Part shown: positions 11,213 through 20,054 of the stretch, in pieces | Position numbering within the stretch: position 1 is the first letter of the stretch | How the letters are laid out: each line of letters begins with the position of its first letter | NCBI RefSeq assembly: GCF_017114825.1 | Contig: NZ_JADEVO010000019.1 | Span: 41,017 to 105,016, forward strand | Reading direction: 5' to 3' | Source of the DNA: Pseudomonas gregormendelii | GTDB lineage: Bacteria; Pseudomonadota; Gammaproteobacteria; Pseudomonadales; Pseudomonadaceae | DNA: 64,000 bases | The notes under the pieces: generated by a model | The model's input: the letters and a program-made list of their open reading frames with translations, nothing else | Told to the model about the DNA's origin: nothing | Databases searched by the model: none | Made by a program: the position numbers and the translations under genes

Positions 11213-12010
11213 TTACGAACAGAAATCCAGCGGCAGGCGGCGTGGCACAAATTGACCTTTACCCAGCTGCTCGGCATCACGCAGGGTGCGCCATGTGTAG
11301 TTAAGCGCGGTCTGCACGGCACTGACGAGGTTTTCACCCTGCGCCAGACGACCGGCCAGGGCGCTGGCCAGGGTGCAGCCGGAACCGTGGTAACTGCCGG
11401 GCAAACGCTGGCAGGTGAAGGTTTCGCGGCGACCGTCGCGGGTGTACAGGCGGTTGTGAATTTCCTGCTCGTCGCCGTGACCGCCGGTGATCAGCAGATG
11501 CTTGACGTAGGGCAGCAGTTTTTCCGCGCATTGGTCTGCCGTGCCTTCGGGGAGCTCGGCGAGGATGCGCGCTTCGGGCAGGTTGGGGGTGGCAATGATC
11601 GCCAGTGGGAGCAGGCGTTCGCGCATCGCGTAGCCGACTTCGTCCTTGCCCAGGCGTCCGCCGCCGCCCGCACGCAGTACCGGGTCGCAAACCATCGGCA
11701 AGTGCGGATGCGCCTGCAGCAGCTCGACCACGGTGTCGACCATTTCCAGCGAACCGAGCATGCCCAGCTTGACGGCGGCGACTTCGGAATCGTTAAGCAC
11801 GGCGTTGGCCTGGGCCAGTACCCACGCTCGGTCGAGTACGCGGAAATCAGTGACGTTGACCGTGTCTTGCACAGTCAGCGCGGTGACGGCCGGAGCCGCA
11901 TGACAACCCTGGGCGAGCAGGGCTTCGATATCTGCCTGCAAGCCGGCGCCACCACTGGGGTCGTGGCCGGAGAGACAGAGGACAACGGGGCGGGAGCTGT
12001 AGATATTCAT
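11213..12010 (-). CDS. thiD: Hydroxymethylpyrimidine/phosphomethylpyrimidine kinase
   Basis: Phosphorylates HMP twice to give the pyrophosphate used by ThiE. 265 residues from the ATG at 12010 (MNIYSSRPVVLCLSGHDPSGG); the open frame extends 6 codons upstream. Ribokinase-fold signatures include the early GHDPSGGAGLQADIE and the late GSGCTLASALA anion-hole region. It is the first gene of the leftward thiD-thiE-hemL group and diverges from ladS. Confidence 0.96.
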   Translation of the reverse strand: MNIYSSRPVVLCLSGHDPSGGAGLQADIEALLAQGCHAAPAVTALTVQDTVNVTDFRVLDRAWVLAQANAVLNDSEVAAVKLGMLGSLEMVDTVVELLQAHPHLPMVCDPVLRAGGGGRLGKDEVGYAMRERLLPLAIIATPNLPEARILAELPEGTADQCAEKLLPYVKHLLITGGHGDEQEIHNRLYTRDGRRETFTCQRLPGSYHGSGCTLASALAGRLAQGENLVSAVQTALNYTWRTLRDAEQLGKGQFVPRRLPLDFCS

Positions 12011-12294
12011 GGTGCGCGAGCTTACCACCAGTCACTCGACTCATGACAGTGGACTCTGTAGCAGCAGGGCCGCTCCCACAGTCGGCATGAGGGGGGCAAC
12101 CGCTCTAGCTCAATAGATAGCGCTGCAAAGCCCGTACTAGAGCCTTTCGAGTATATTTTTCAATGGTGTTCATTGGCCACTAACGGCTATGCTAGAGTGG
12201 ATCCAAATCAATAACAGGTAATACCGGTTTTACGTCTACTCAAAGGGAATGAGGGGCTTCCTGAGATAACCGGACCGGCCACGCTGGGGCTTAG

Positions 12295-14673
12295 ATGCGC
12301 TATTTGCTGATGTTGCTGCTCTGCTTGCCCCTTTTGGCGAGCGCAGTCGAATTCGACGAGAACACTCAAAGCCTGCCATTGGGCCGAACCCTGCAAGTGT
12401 TCGAAGACGCGGGCGGGCAAGCGACCATTGCCGACGTCCGTGCCGAGGATGCCGCAGGACGGTTCAAGCCCCACGATAATGCCACCCTCAACGCCGGCTA
12501 TTCGCGTTCAGCGTTCTGGCTGAAAATCGACTTGCACTATCGTCCGAAGAATCCAGCGGCGCAAAGAACCTGGCTGCTGGAACTGGCCTACCCGCCCCTC
12601 GATCATCTGGATCTGTATTTACCCGACGCTGCTGGCGAATACCGACTGGTGCGCCAGACCGGCGATGCCTTGCCTTTCTCCACCCGCGAAATTCGCCAGA
12701 ACAATTACCTGTTCGATCTCGATTTCACCCCCGACCAGGCGCAAACCCTGTACCTGCGCCTGCAAAGCGAGGGATCGATCCAGGCGCCGGTGACCTTGTG
12801 GTCCAGTACCGCGTTCCTCGAAGAGCAACCGCTGCGCCTGTACGTGCTGGGCCTGATCTACGGTGTGTTGCTGGGGATGCTGGTCTACAACCTGTTCATC
12901 TACCTGAGCGTGCGGGACACCAGCTACCTCTATTACATCTTCTATATTGCCTCGTTCGGCTTGTACCAACTGTCGGTGAACGGTGCGGCCGTGCAATATT
13001 TCTGGCCGGACAGTCCATGGTGGGCCAATGCCGCCACGCCGTTCTTCATCGGCTGTTCCGGGTTGTTTGGCAGTCAGTTCGCCCGCAGCTTCCTGCAGAC
13101 GGCCACCCACAGTCGCTGGCTCGATCGCTTGTTGCTGGCGCTGGTTGTGTTTGGCGCAGTGGTCATTGGTTTGTCCCTCATGACCAGCTACGCCCTGGCC
13201 CTGCGCCTGGCCACGGCCCTGGCGCTGACTTTCACCGTGGTGATTTTTGCCGCAGGGATCTTCGCCTGGCTGCGCGGTTTGCGCGTGGCGCGGTATTTCA
13301 TCATTGCCTGGTCGGCCTTTTTGCTCGGCGGCATCATCAACACACTGATGGTCCTGGGTTACCTGCCAAACGTGTTCCTGACCATGTATTCCAGTCAGAT
13401 CGGTTCGGCCATCGAAGTGGCACTTCTGTCCCTGGCGCTGGCCGACCGCATCAATGCCATGCGCGAGCAGCAGGCGCAGACCCTGTTTGATGCCGGGCAG
13501 AAGCTCGAAGTGCTGAACCAGCAACTGGCCCACAGCAACCGGCTCAAAGACGAATTCCTCGCCACCCTGACCCACGAGTTGCGCACGCCCATGAACGGGG
13601 TCATCGGTTCGCTGGAGCTGATGCAAACCGTCGAGATGGATCCGGAGCTGGAGCAGTACCAGCAAACAGCGGCGGGATCTGCCCGGGACATGATGCGCAT
13701 GGTCAACGGCATCCTCACGTTGACCGAATTGCAGGCCGGCAGGCTTTCGGCCAGCGCGGCGTCGTTCAGTTTGCGCAGCGTGATCGAAGCCTTGCGCGTG
13801 CAGTTCGAGGGCAATGCCCTGAGCAAGTTGCTGGACTTCAAGGTCGATGTGACACCCGGCCTTCCGGACCGCCTGCACGGTGATAGCGCCAAGCTGACGC
13901 AATGCCTGGAATGCCTGCTGGACAATGCGATCAAGTTCACCCGGGTCGGCGGGCTGGCGCTGCGCGTCACAGGCAAACCCGCGCAACCTGGAAGAATGGC
14001 GCTGTGTTTTGCGGTGATTGATACCGGTATCGGTTTTACCGACCTGGGGGAGGCGACCATGTATCAGCGCTTCTTCCAGCTCGATGGCTCAATGACCCGC
14101 GAGTATGGCGGGCTGGGCGTGGGTCTGGCCATTTGTCGGCAGCTGGTCGAGTTGCTTGGGGGGCGACTGACGCACCGTTCCGAGCCAGGTCGCGGCAGTC
14201 GGTTCCAGCTGGATGTCGAATTTGAACTGTCAATAACGCAATCCCCGCCCCGCACCTCACAGCATTACTCGCGCCTGCGCCAGCCGCGAGATTGCAAGGT
14301 GCTGTTGGTGGATGAGAACACCGTCAACCAATTGGTTATCCGCGGCATGCTGCTCAAGCTCGGGTACCAGGTGCGCACGGCCGACAGCGGGTCCGCGGCA
14401 CTCGATTACCTGCAGCGGGAGGCGTTTGATGCGGTATTGCTCGACTGCCAATTGCCGCCATTGAACGGCATGTCTGTCAGTAGCCAGATCCGTACGCTGG
14501 CGGGCTGCGCCGAGCTTGCGGTCTTCATGATTGCCTTGAGCATTGATCGCGAGCACTGCACCGGCGCCAGTTTCATCGACTACTTGAGCAAGCCGGTGAA
14601 GTTCGAGGATTTGCAGGCAGCACTGCAACGCCGGGTGCTGGGTTTTGAACAGGGCGAAAGCGCCGCCAATTAG
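12295..14673 (+). CDS. ladS: LadS-type hybrid sensor histidine kinase
   Basis: 792 residues. The layout is a signal peptide (about 1-18), a periplasmic 7TMR-DISM extracellular domain (about 25-165), seven membrane helices (about 180-385), a histidine kinase core and a receiver domain. The H-box is TLTHELRTPMNG near residue 425, and the ATP domain shows DNAIKF and GVGLAIC. The C-terminal receiver carries VLLVDENTVN and the phospho-acceptor Asp in AVLLDCQLPPLNG. LadS in P. aeruginosa feeds the Gac/Rsm switch between acute and chronic lifestyles. The place beside thiD matches that gene's neighbourhood from memory, which is why I use the symbol. Confidence 0.9.
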   Translation: MRYLLMLLLCLPLLASAVEFDENTQSLPLGRTLQVFEDAGGQATIADVRAEDAAGRFKPHDNATLNAGYSRSAFWLKIDLHYRPKNPAAQRTWLLELAYPPLDHLDLYLPDAAGEYRLVRQTGDALPFSTREIRQNNYLFDLDFTPDQAQTLYLRLQSEGSIQAPVTLWSSTAFLEEQPLRLYVLGLIYGVLLGMLVYNLFIYLSVRDTSYLYYIFYIASFGLYQLSVNGAAVQYFWPDSPWWANAATPFFIGCSGLFGSQFARSFLQTATHSRWLDRLLLALVVFGAVVIGLSLMTSYALALRLATALALTFTVVIFAAGIFAWLRGLRVARYFIIAWSAFLLGGIINTLMVLGYLPNVFLTMYSSQIGSAIEVALLSLALADRINAMREQQAQTLFDAGQKLEVLNQQLAHSNRLKDEFLATLTHELRTPMNGVIGSLELMQTVEMDPELEQYQQTAAGSARDMMRMVNGILTLTELQAGRLSASAASFSLRSVIEALRVQFEGNALSKLLDFKVDVTPGLPDRLHGDSAKLTQCLECLLDNAIKFTRVGGLALRVTGKPAQPGRMALCFAVIDTGIGFTDLGEATMYQRFFQLDGSMTREYGGLGVGLAICRQLVELLGGRLTHRSEPGRGSRFQLDVEFELSITQSPPRTSQHYSRLRQPRDCKVLLVDENTVNQLVIRGMLLKLGYQVRTADSGSAALDYLQREAFDAVLLDCQLPPLNGMSVSSQIRTLAGCAELAVFMIALSIDREHCTGASFIDYLSKPVKFEDLQAALQRRVLGFEQGESAAN

Positions 14674-14748
14674 GCAGGTATGACACTTTGAACGGTCAGG
14701 GGGCAGTGCTTAACTGAAAACCCCTTGGCCGACCAAAGGAGCCCCGTC

Positions 14749-16398
14749 ATGAACCTGCATCAGTTCGCCGAAACCCACGAAGTCACCAACCAGCCACCGT
14801 CGCTGGATGGCGCCAACCTGTACCGCGTGGATTTGCCGCTGCAGCAATGGTCGCGGCATTTTGGCGCCGGCTGGGCCGAATCGCGCATTGATGCCTACGG
14901 TGCGTTGGCCGGTGGGCCGTTGATGGCAGCCGGGTTCCTGGCCAACGAGAACAAGCCGGTATTTTCCAGCCACGACCGATACGGCCATCGCATCGACCTG
15001 GTGGAATTTCACCCGGCCTATCATGAGTTGATGCGCACGGCGGTCGAGCATGGCCTGACGTCGTTACCCTGGGCGCAGCCGCAGCCGGGAGCGCACGTTG
15101 CCCGCGCTGCCATGACCTATCTGCATAGCCAGGCCGAAGCCGGTAGTGGTTGCCCGCTGACCATGACGTTTGCCAGCGTGCCGGCCCTGCGCCTGCAGCC
15201 AAATCTGGCTGACATCTGGCTGCCGAAAATCCTCGCCACCGAATACGATCCACGCAACATCGGCATGGCGCACAAGGCGGGCGTCACCATCGGCATGGCC
15301 ATGACCGAGAAACAGGGCGGCACCGATGTACGGGCCAACACCACCAAGGCTTATCCGGTTGGCGCCAGTGGGCCGGGCCAGGCGTACGAACTGGTGGGTC
15401 ACAAGTGGTTCTGCTCGGCGCCGATGTGCGATGCGTTCCTGACGCTGGCCCAGACCGACAAAGGCTTGACCTGCTTCCTGTTGCCGCGCCATCGCCCGGA
15501 CGACACTCGCAACCAGTTCTACATCCAGCGCCTCAAAAACAAGCTCGGCAACTGCTCCAATGCCTCCAGCGAAGTAGAGTTTCGCGGCGCGCTGGCGTGG
15601 ATGGTCGGCGAGGAAGGGCGCGGGGTGCCGACCATCATCGAGATGGTGGCCATGACTCGCTTTGATTGCATGGTCGGTTCCAGTTCGCTGATGCGCCAGG
15701 CCTTGACCCAGGCGAGCCATCACTGCGCGCATCGCAGCGTCGGGGGCAGGCTGCTGAGTGAGCAACCGCTGATGCAGAATGTGCTGGCGGACCTGGCCCT
15801 GGAAAGCGAAGCGGCCCTGGCCTTGAGCCTGCGCATGGGCCGCGCCCTGGATCATTTGGCTGACGATCATGAAGCAAAATTCGCCCGGCTGGTGACCGCC
15901 GTGGGCAAGTACTGGATCTGCAAACGTGCACCGGCCATGATCAACGAAGCCGCCGAATGCATGGGCGGTGCGGGTTATGTCGAGGACAGCATCCTGCCGC
16001 GCCTGTACCGCGAGGCGCCGGTGAACTCAACGTGGGAAGGCTCCGGCAACGTGCAGTGCCTGGACGTGCTGCGGGCGTTGTCGAAAGAGCCCGGCGTGCT
16101 CGATGTGCTGTTCAATGAACTGGGCGATGGCCATGGCGACAAGCGCCTGGCGGCGCATATCCAGCGGCTGCACGCAGCATTCAAGGACACGGGCGATATC
16201 CAGTACCGAGCCCGCCAGCTCACCGAGGACATCGCCCTGGGTTTGCAGGCCAGGTTGTTGCTGGAGGCGGGTAATGCTGCCGTCAGTGATGCGTTCATCG
16301 CCAGCCGACTCGGCTCGAGCGGCCGCGTGTATGGTGCGCTGCCACGCGGCCTGGAGGTTGAAGCGATCGTCGCCCGATCAACCCCGCAGATGTCTTGA
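14749..16398 (+). CDS. AidB-like acyl-CoA dehydrogenase
   Basis: 549 residues from the ATG at 14749, with an AAAGGA site 8 bases upstream. The long N-terminal segment before the flavin domain and the overall length fit the AidB/isovaleryl-CoA dehydrogenase-like branch. Flavin-domain motifs are GMAMTEKQGGTDV and HKWFCSAPMCD. The C-terminal helical domain holds ECMGGAGYVEDSILPRLYRE, with the Glu and Arg pattern of the acyl-CoA dehydrogenase fold. The substrate is unknown. AidB itself is linked to alkylation stress; that role is not shown here. Confidence 0.88.
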   Translation: MNLHQFAETHEVTNQPPSLDGANLYRVDLPLQQWSRHFGAGWAESRIDAYGALAGGPLMAAGFLANENKPVFSSHDRYGHRIDLVEFHPAYHELMRTAVEHGLTSLPWAQPQPGAHVARAAMTYLHSQAEAGSGCPLTMTFASVPALRLQPNLADIWLPKILATEYDPRNIGMAHKAGVTIGMAMTEKQGGTDVRANTTKAYPVGASGPGQAYELVGHKWFCSAPMCDAFLTLAQTDKGLTCFLLPRHRPDDTRNQFYIQRLKNKLGNCSNASSEVEFRGALAWMVGEEGRGVPTIIEMVAMTRFDCMVGSSSLMRQALTQASHHCAHRSVGGRLLSEQPLMQNVLADLALESEAALALSLRMGRALDHLADDHEAKFARLVTAVGKYWICKRAPAMINEAAECMGGAGYVEDSILPRLYREAPVNSTWEGSGNVQCLDVLRALSKEPGVLDVLFNELGDGHGDKRLAAHIQRLHAAFKDTGDIQYRARQLTEDIALGLQARLLLEAGNAAVSDAFIASRLGSSGRVYGALPRGLEVEAIVARSTPQMS

Positions 16399-16403
16399 AG
16401 GGC

Positions 16404-16496
16404 AAAAGATCGTCCGAACGCGGCCCGAGCCTTCGGCAGCTCCTGCGGGGATTCGCGATTCTTCAAGGGGCTGCCGAAGGCTGCGATCTTTTTTTC
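16404..16496 (+). terminator. Terminator-like REP-derived inverted repeat
   Basis: An imperfect inverted repeat with AAAAGATCG at the left edge and CGATCTTTTTTT at the right edge. An inner stem GCCTTCGGCAGC pairs with GCTGCCGAAGGC. The run of T on the + strand directly after the acyl-CoA dehydrogenase stop fits a terminator. It also belongs to the 'CTGCGATCTTTT' repeat family seen elsewhere in the window. Confidence 0.65.
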
Positions 16497-16563
16497 ACTG
16501 TTCCCGTCCGACGACGATGCAGGCAAGATGAAGCTCTGCAAGTCAGAACACAGGATGCTGATC

Positions 16564-18027
16564 GTGACCGAAGCTTTTATTGTCGTTCAAACCGCCGAGC
16601 AAGCCGTGGATCGGCTTGCGCTCTTGCACGAACGTGCAACCACTGCGCTGAATCAGGCGCTCAAGCGTTACCTCAAGGATCGTATAGAACCGGACGCCGA
16701 ACAGCGTGCGATGTTTCGTTATCCCGAACTGCGTCTGACCTATCACTGCCAGGGCGAAGTGCCGCAGACCACCCGCGCCTACGCCAAGGTTCAACTGCCG
16801 GGCACTTACAGCGTCACCGTCACTCACCCTGCGGCGTTTCGCAAATACCTGCTCGAACAGCTGGTGCCGCTGATGCATGACTTCACCGTGACCGTGGAAG
16901 TCGGGATCAGCCAGCAGAACATTCCTTATCCGTACGTGGTTGAGCAAGGCGACGAGCTGGCGGGGTCCGGGGTAACGGCTGCCGTCCTGGCACGCGTCTT
17001 CCCCAGTACCGACCTGTCCGCCGCCACCGATGGCATTGCCGACGGCCTGTACGACTGGGAAAACACCGACCCGCTGCCACTGGCCCTGTTCGACGCCGCA
17101 CGGGTGGATTTCTCCCTGCGTCGCCTGGTGCACTACACCGGCAGCGACTGGCGCCATGTGCAGCCGTGGATCCTGCTGACCAACTACCACCGCTACGTCG
17201 ACCAGTTCATCGTGCATGGCCTTGAGCAGTTGCGCAGCGACCCGCGTTTCGTGCGCATGGTACTGCCGGGTAACGTGATCATTGAAAAGAGCATGGACCA
17301 CGGCGAGGCATCGGCCATTGCCGCAGGCGTGGTGTGGCATCGCTACCAGATGCCGGCCTATCACCTGATCGCCAGCGATGGTCATGGCGTGACCCTGGTG
17401 AATATCGGCGTCGGCCCCTCCAACGCGAAGAACATCACCGATCATCTGGCGGTACTGCGCCCGCATTGCTGGCTGATGATCGGCCACTGTGGTGGCCTGC
17501 GTCAGTCCCAGACCATCGGCGACTACGTGCTGGCTCACGCCTACATGCGGCGCGACGGCATTCTCGACCGGGTGGTGCCACCAAATATCCCGATTCCGGC
17601 CCTGGCAGAAGTGCAGATGGCCTTGCAGCAGGCGGCGGCGAACATCACTGGCGAGAAGGGCGACGAGCTGAAGAAGCGTCTGCGCACCGGCACCGTACTG
17701 ACCTACGACGACCGTAACTGGGAATTGCGCTGGGCCCAGGAGCGTCCGCTGATCAACCTGTCCCGCGCCGTGGCGGTGGACATGGAAAGCGGCACCATTG
17801 CCGCCCAGGGCTATCGCTTGCGGGTGCCGTATGGCACGTTGCTGTGCGTTTCGGACAAGCCGCTGCACAGTGAAATCAAGCTGCCGGGCTCGGCGAACGC
17901 GTTCTACGAGCGTGCGGTCAGCCAGCACTTGAAGATTGGCATCGAAGCGGTGGACCTGTTGCGCACCGAACTCAACTCGCTGCACTCGCGCAAACTGCGC
18001 AGCTTCGACGAGCCGCCGTTCCGCTGA
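16564..18027 (+). CDS. amn: AMP nucleosidase
   Basis: Hydrolyses AMP to adenine and ribose-5-phosphate and so tunes adenylate pools. The N-terminal AMN domain (about residues 10-150) is followed by the phosphorylase/UDP-fold catalytic domain (about 230-470), with LVNIGVGPSNAKN, MIGHCGGLR and VDMESGTIAAQG. I chose the GTG at 16564 (487 aa), which has AGGA 8 bases upstream. An ATG at 16528 would add 12 residues that do not resemble the conserved start. Downstream of a terminator-like repeat, so probably its own transcript. Confidence 0.9.
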   Translation: MTEAFIVVQTAEQAVDRLALLHERATTALNQALKRYLKDRIEPDAEQRAMFRYPELRLTYHCQGEVPQTTRAYAKVQLPGTYSVTVTHPAAFRKYLLEQLVPLMHDFTVTVEVGISQQNIPYPYVVEQGDELAGSGVTAAVLARVFPSTDLSAATDGIADGLYDWENTDPLPLALFDAARVDFSLRRLVHYTGSDWRHVQPWILLTNYHRYVDQFIVHGLEQLRSDPRFVRMVLPGNVIIEKSMDHGEASAIAAGVVWHRYQMPAYHLIASDGHGVTLVNIGVGPSNAKNITDHLAVLRPHCWLMIGHCGGLRQSQTIGDYVLAHAYMRRDGILDRVVPPNIPIPALAEVQMALQQAAANITGEKGDELKKRLRTGTVLTYDDRNWELRWAQERPLINLSRAVAVDMESGTIAAQGYRLRVPYGTLLCVSDKPLHSEIKLPGSANAFYERAVSQHLKIGIEAVDLLRTELNSLHSRKLRSFDEPPFR

Positions 18028-18098
18028 TTGTTCTCATGGTCATTTGGCGGTCAGGGCACTAGCATTAGCAGCCCTGACCGTTAGATGTTCTCTTCGCC

Positions 18099-18740
18099 AT
18101 GTCTCGTCCCCCACGTCCTGCTTCCCGCCGCCCCGGTGCGAACCTTGCGCCATCGGCTTCGGCCCCGCGCCGGGTCGCCAAAGCGCCGCCTGCCGAACCC
18201 CGGCTGATCCTGTTCAACAAGCCATTCGATGTGCTGACTCAATTCAGCGACGGCGAAGGGCGGGCGACGCTCAAGGATTACATCGAGATACCCGGCATAT
18301 ACCCGGCCGGACGTCTGGATCGCGACAGCGAAGGCTTGCTGTTGCTGACCAATGACGGACAGCTGCAGGCGCGCATCGCCGACCCGAAACACAAGCTGGC
18401 CAAGACCTACTGGGTGCAAGTGGAAGGCGAGCCGAACGCTGTGCAGCTGCAGCGCTTGCGCGATGGCGTCGAGCTCAATGACGGCATGACCTTGCCCGCC
18501 GAGGCGCGGCAGCTGGACGAGCCGCAGCTTTGGCCGCGCAACCCACCCGTGCGTTTTCGCAAGAGTGTGCCCACCAGTTGGCTGGAACTGGTGATTCGCG
18601 AGGGCCGCAACCGCCAGGTGCGGCGCATGACGGCTGCCGTGGGTTTGCCGACCTTGCGTCTGGTGCGCGTCAGAATTGGCGACTGGTCGATCGAAGGGCT
18701 CGATCAAGGCCAGTGGAAGGAAGTGCCGGCGCGTTTATAA
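18099..18740 (+). CDS. rluE: 23S rRNA pseudouridine synthase, RluE type
   Basis: 213 residues. A basic, Pro/Ala-rich N-terminal tail (about 1-32) precedes the RsuA/RluB-E-type catalytic domain. The catalytic aspartate is in [18 protein letters not shown] (about residue 73), and [11 protein letters not shown] lies near the C-terminus. There is no S4 domain, as in RluE, which modifies U2457 of 23S rRNA. The 3' end overlaps the convergent DUF2788 gene by 6 bases. Confidence 0.9.
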   Translation: MSRPPRPASRRPGANLAPSASAPRRVAKAPPAEPRLILFNKPFDVLTQFSDGEGRATLKDYIEIPGIYPAGRLDRDSEGLLLLTNDGQLQARIADPKHKLAKTYWVQVEGEPNAVQLQRLRDGVELNDGMTLPAEARQLDEPQLWPRNPPVRFRKSVPTSWLELVIREGRNRQVRRMTAAVGLPTLRLVRVRIGDWSIEGLDQGQWKEVPARL

Positions 18741-18944
18741 GGCGCCGGATTCGATCAGGCCGATCACCACACTCTTGATGACGAACGCGGCCACACCCAG
18801 GCCCAGCACGAAGAACAGAATCATTGAACCGAAGCGGCCGGCCTTGGATTTCTTCGCCAGATCCCAGACGATGAAACCCATGAATATGATCAGGATGGTG
18901 ACCAGTCCGGTCATCATCCACTCTTCGAATACGGCAGGATCCAT
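18735..18944 (-). CDS. DUF2788 small membrane protein
   Basis: 69 residues starting [14 protein letters not shown]. Two membrane helices (about residues 11-28 and 42-62) flank a basic loop [14 protein letters not shown]2788 proteins are small inner-membrane proteins of unknown role in gammaproteobacteria. The stop lies inside the end of rluE. Confidence 0.88.
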   Translation of the reverse strand: MDPAVFEEWMMTGLVTILIIFMGFIVWDLAKKSKAGRFGSMILFFVLGLGVAAFVIKSVVIGLIESGAL

Positions 18945-19062
18945 CGAAACTCTCCGGCGTGGACGCGGCTAAAATTGCGGGGGGCGAGTATACGCCACGC
19001 AAGGTTCGCGCAGCATTGACCTGCGTCGGTGTGCCGCAGTCATTGGTCGCCTTCGCCGGCCC

Positions 19063-19153
19063 TATCGCTGGCAAGCCAGCTCCCACAGGGTTTGTGCTCG
19101 CTCACAATCGTGAGTTCAACACAAAACCTGTGGGAGCGGGCTTGCCCGCGATG
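19063..19153. repeat. REP inverted pair
   Basis: TATCGCTGGCAAGCCAGCTC and CCTGTGGGAGCGGGC...CCCGCGATGG form two inverted REP units in the gap between the DUF2788 gene and the Lrp-type gene. Between them, ACAGGGTTTTGTG-like sequences also pair (CACAGGGTTTGTG with ACAAAACCTGTG). Confidence 0.8.
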
Positions 19154-19159
19154 GCGTCT

Positions 19160-19642
19160 TCAACTGCGCAGATGCGTCAAAGGCAGTTCGGTACTGTTCA
19201 AAACCTGGTTCAACACAAAACTCGAGCGCACACTCGTCACCCCGTCAATCCGGGTCAAGTGCCCCAGCAGCAGCTTCTGGTAGTGATCCATATCCGGCAC
19301 CACTACCTTGAGCTGATAGTCGGCGTCCATCCCCGTCACCAGGCTGCATTCGAGCACCTGGGGCAAAGTGCGGATCGCCGCTTCGAAGTTCTCGAAGCGT
19401 TCCGGCGTGTGCCGGTCCATGCCGATCAGCACGTACGCGGTCAGGCTCAGGCCGAGCATCTTGCGATCCAGCAGGGCCACCTGGCGGGTGATGTAGCCGT
19501 CGTCCTCCAACTGCTTGACCCGACGTGAGCAAGGGGAAGGCGACAGCCCTATGCGTTCGGCCAGCTCCTGATTGGAGATGCGCGCATCACGCTGCAATTC
19601 CGCCAAAATGCTCAAGTCGTATCGGTCGAGTTTGCTCATCAT
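19160..19642 (-). CDS. Lrp/AsnC-family transcriptional regulator
   Basis: 160 residues. The N-terminal winged helix-turn-helix (about 5-60) includes RISNQELAERIGLSPSPCS, and the C-terminal RAM ligand-binding domain covers about 68-150. Members respond to amino acids and often control a neighbouring transporter or dehydrogenase gene. No obvious target lies alongside; the divergent side carries the candidate RNA and a secreted DUF6515 protein. Tandem ATGs at 19642 and 19639 are equally possible starts. Confidence 0.92.
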   Translation of the reverse strand: MMSKLDRYDLSILAELQRDARISNQELAERIGLSPSPCSRRVKQLEDDGYITRQVALLDRKMLGLSLTAYVLIGMDRHTPERFENFEAAIRTLPQVLECSLVTGMDADYQLKVVVPDMDHYQKLLLGHLTRIDGVTSVRSSFVLNQVLNSTELPLTHLRS

Positions 19643-19777
19643 TCAGGCCTTTATCATAACTATTGCGGCGGATTATCTATCCAGGGTTAAAAATTGCGCA
19701 AGTGATGTTTAATTCAGCAATCTTCGCAATCCTCTGCCGCAGCCTCAAGCCTATTCTTATTACCAGAATCACTGCTC

Positions 19778-19954
19778 GGACAAATAGTCCACTGCAGCTC
19801 GCCCAATCAGGCCAGCTGCGGCCGCCACCCCCACCGGGGATGTGCCGGCCTCCGAGCTGCACACTGTCCAGAAGACGGCGTGAGGTGAGCCGACGTCATA
19901 AGCGTCGAGCACGGACGAAGTTCTCAAGGGGAGGCCGACGGGTCTCCCTTTTTT
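19778..19954 (+). ncRNA. Candidate structured RNA ending in an intrinsic terminator
   Basis: No gene is seen in the 412 bases between the Lrp-type regulator and the DUF6515 gene, but this part is highly foldable. Visible stems are GGAC/GTCC (19778-19790), a 9-bp pair TGCAGCTCG (19793-19801) with CGAGCTGCA (19853-19861), and CGACG/CGTCG near 19891-19907. A strong terminator follows. It could be a free small RNA or an attenuating leader for the gene 100 bases downstream. I do not recognise a known family, and the 5' end is not defined. Confidence 0.45.
19929..19954 (+). terminator. Intrinsic terminator
   Basis: GGGAGGCC, loop GACG, GGTCTCCC (8-bp stem with one G-T pair) is followed directly by six T. 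It lies upstream of, and on the same strand as, the DUF6515 gene, so it ends or attenuates a transcript starting in the gap. Confidence 0.75.
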
Positions 19955-20054
19955 AATGCCTGCGAAAAATACTGCGCGACTGATAACCTGTTGCAGAACC
20001 GGCCTGTGCTTTCCCAGTCTTACGTACAAGCCCTGAGCTACTGTGAGGAAAAGC

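Noticed and set aside
12619..13986. Long open frame (455 codons) antisense to the kinase gene ladS
   Set aside because: It lies wholly inside a clear gene, has no domain, and is rich in Gln, His and Gly as expected of a high-GC shadow frame.
19778..19954. Known Rsm or PrrF small RNA
   Set aside because: It lacks repeated A-N-GGA loops of Rsm RNAs and has no Fur-type box in front.
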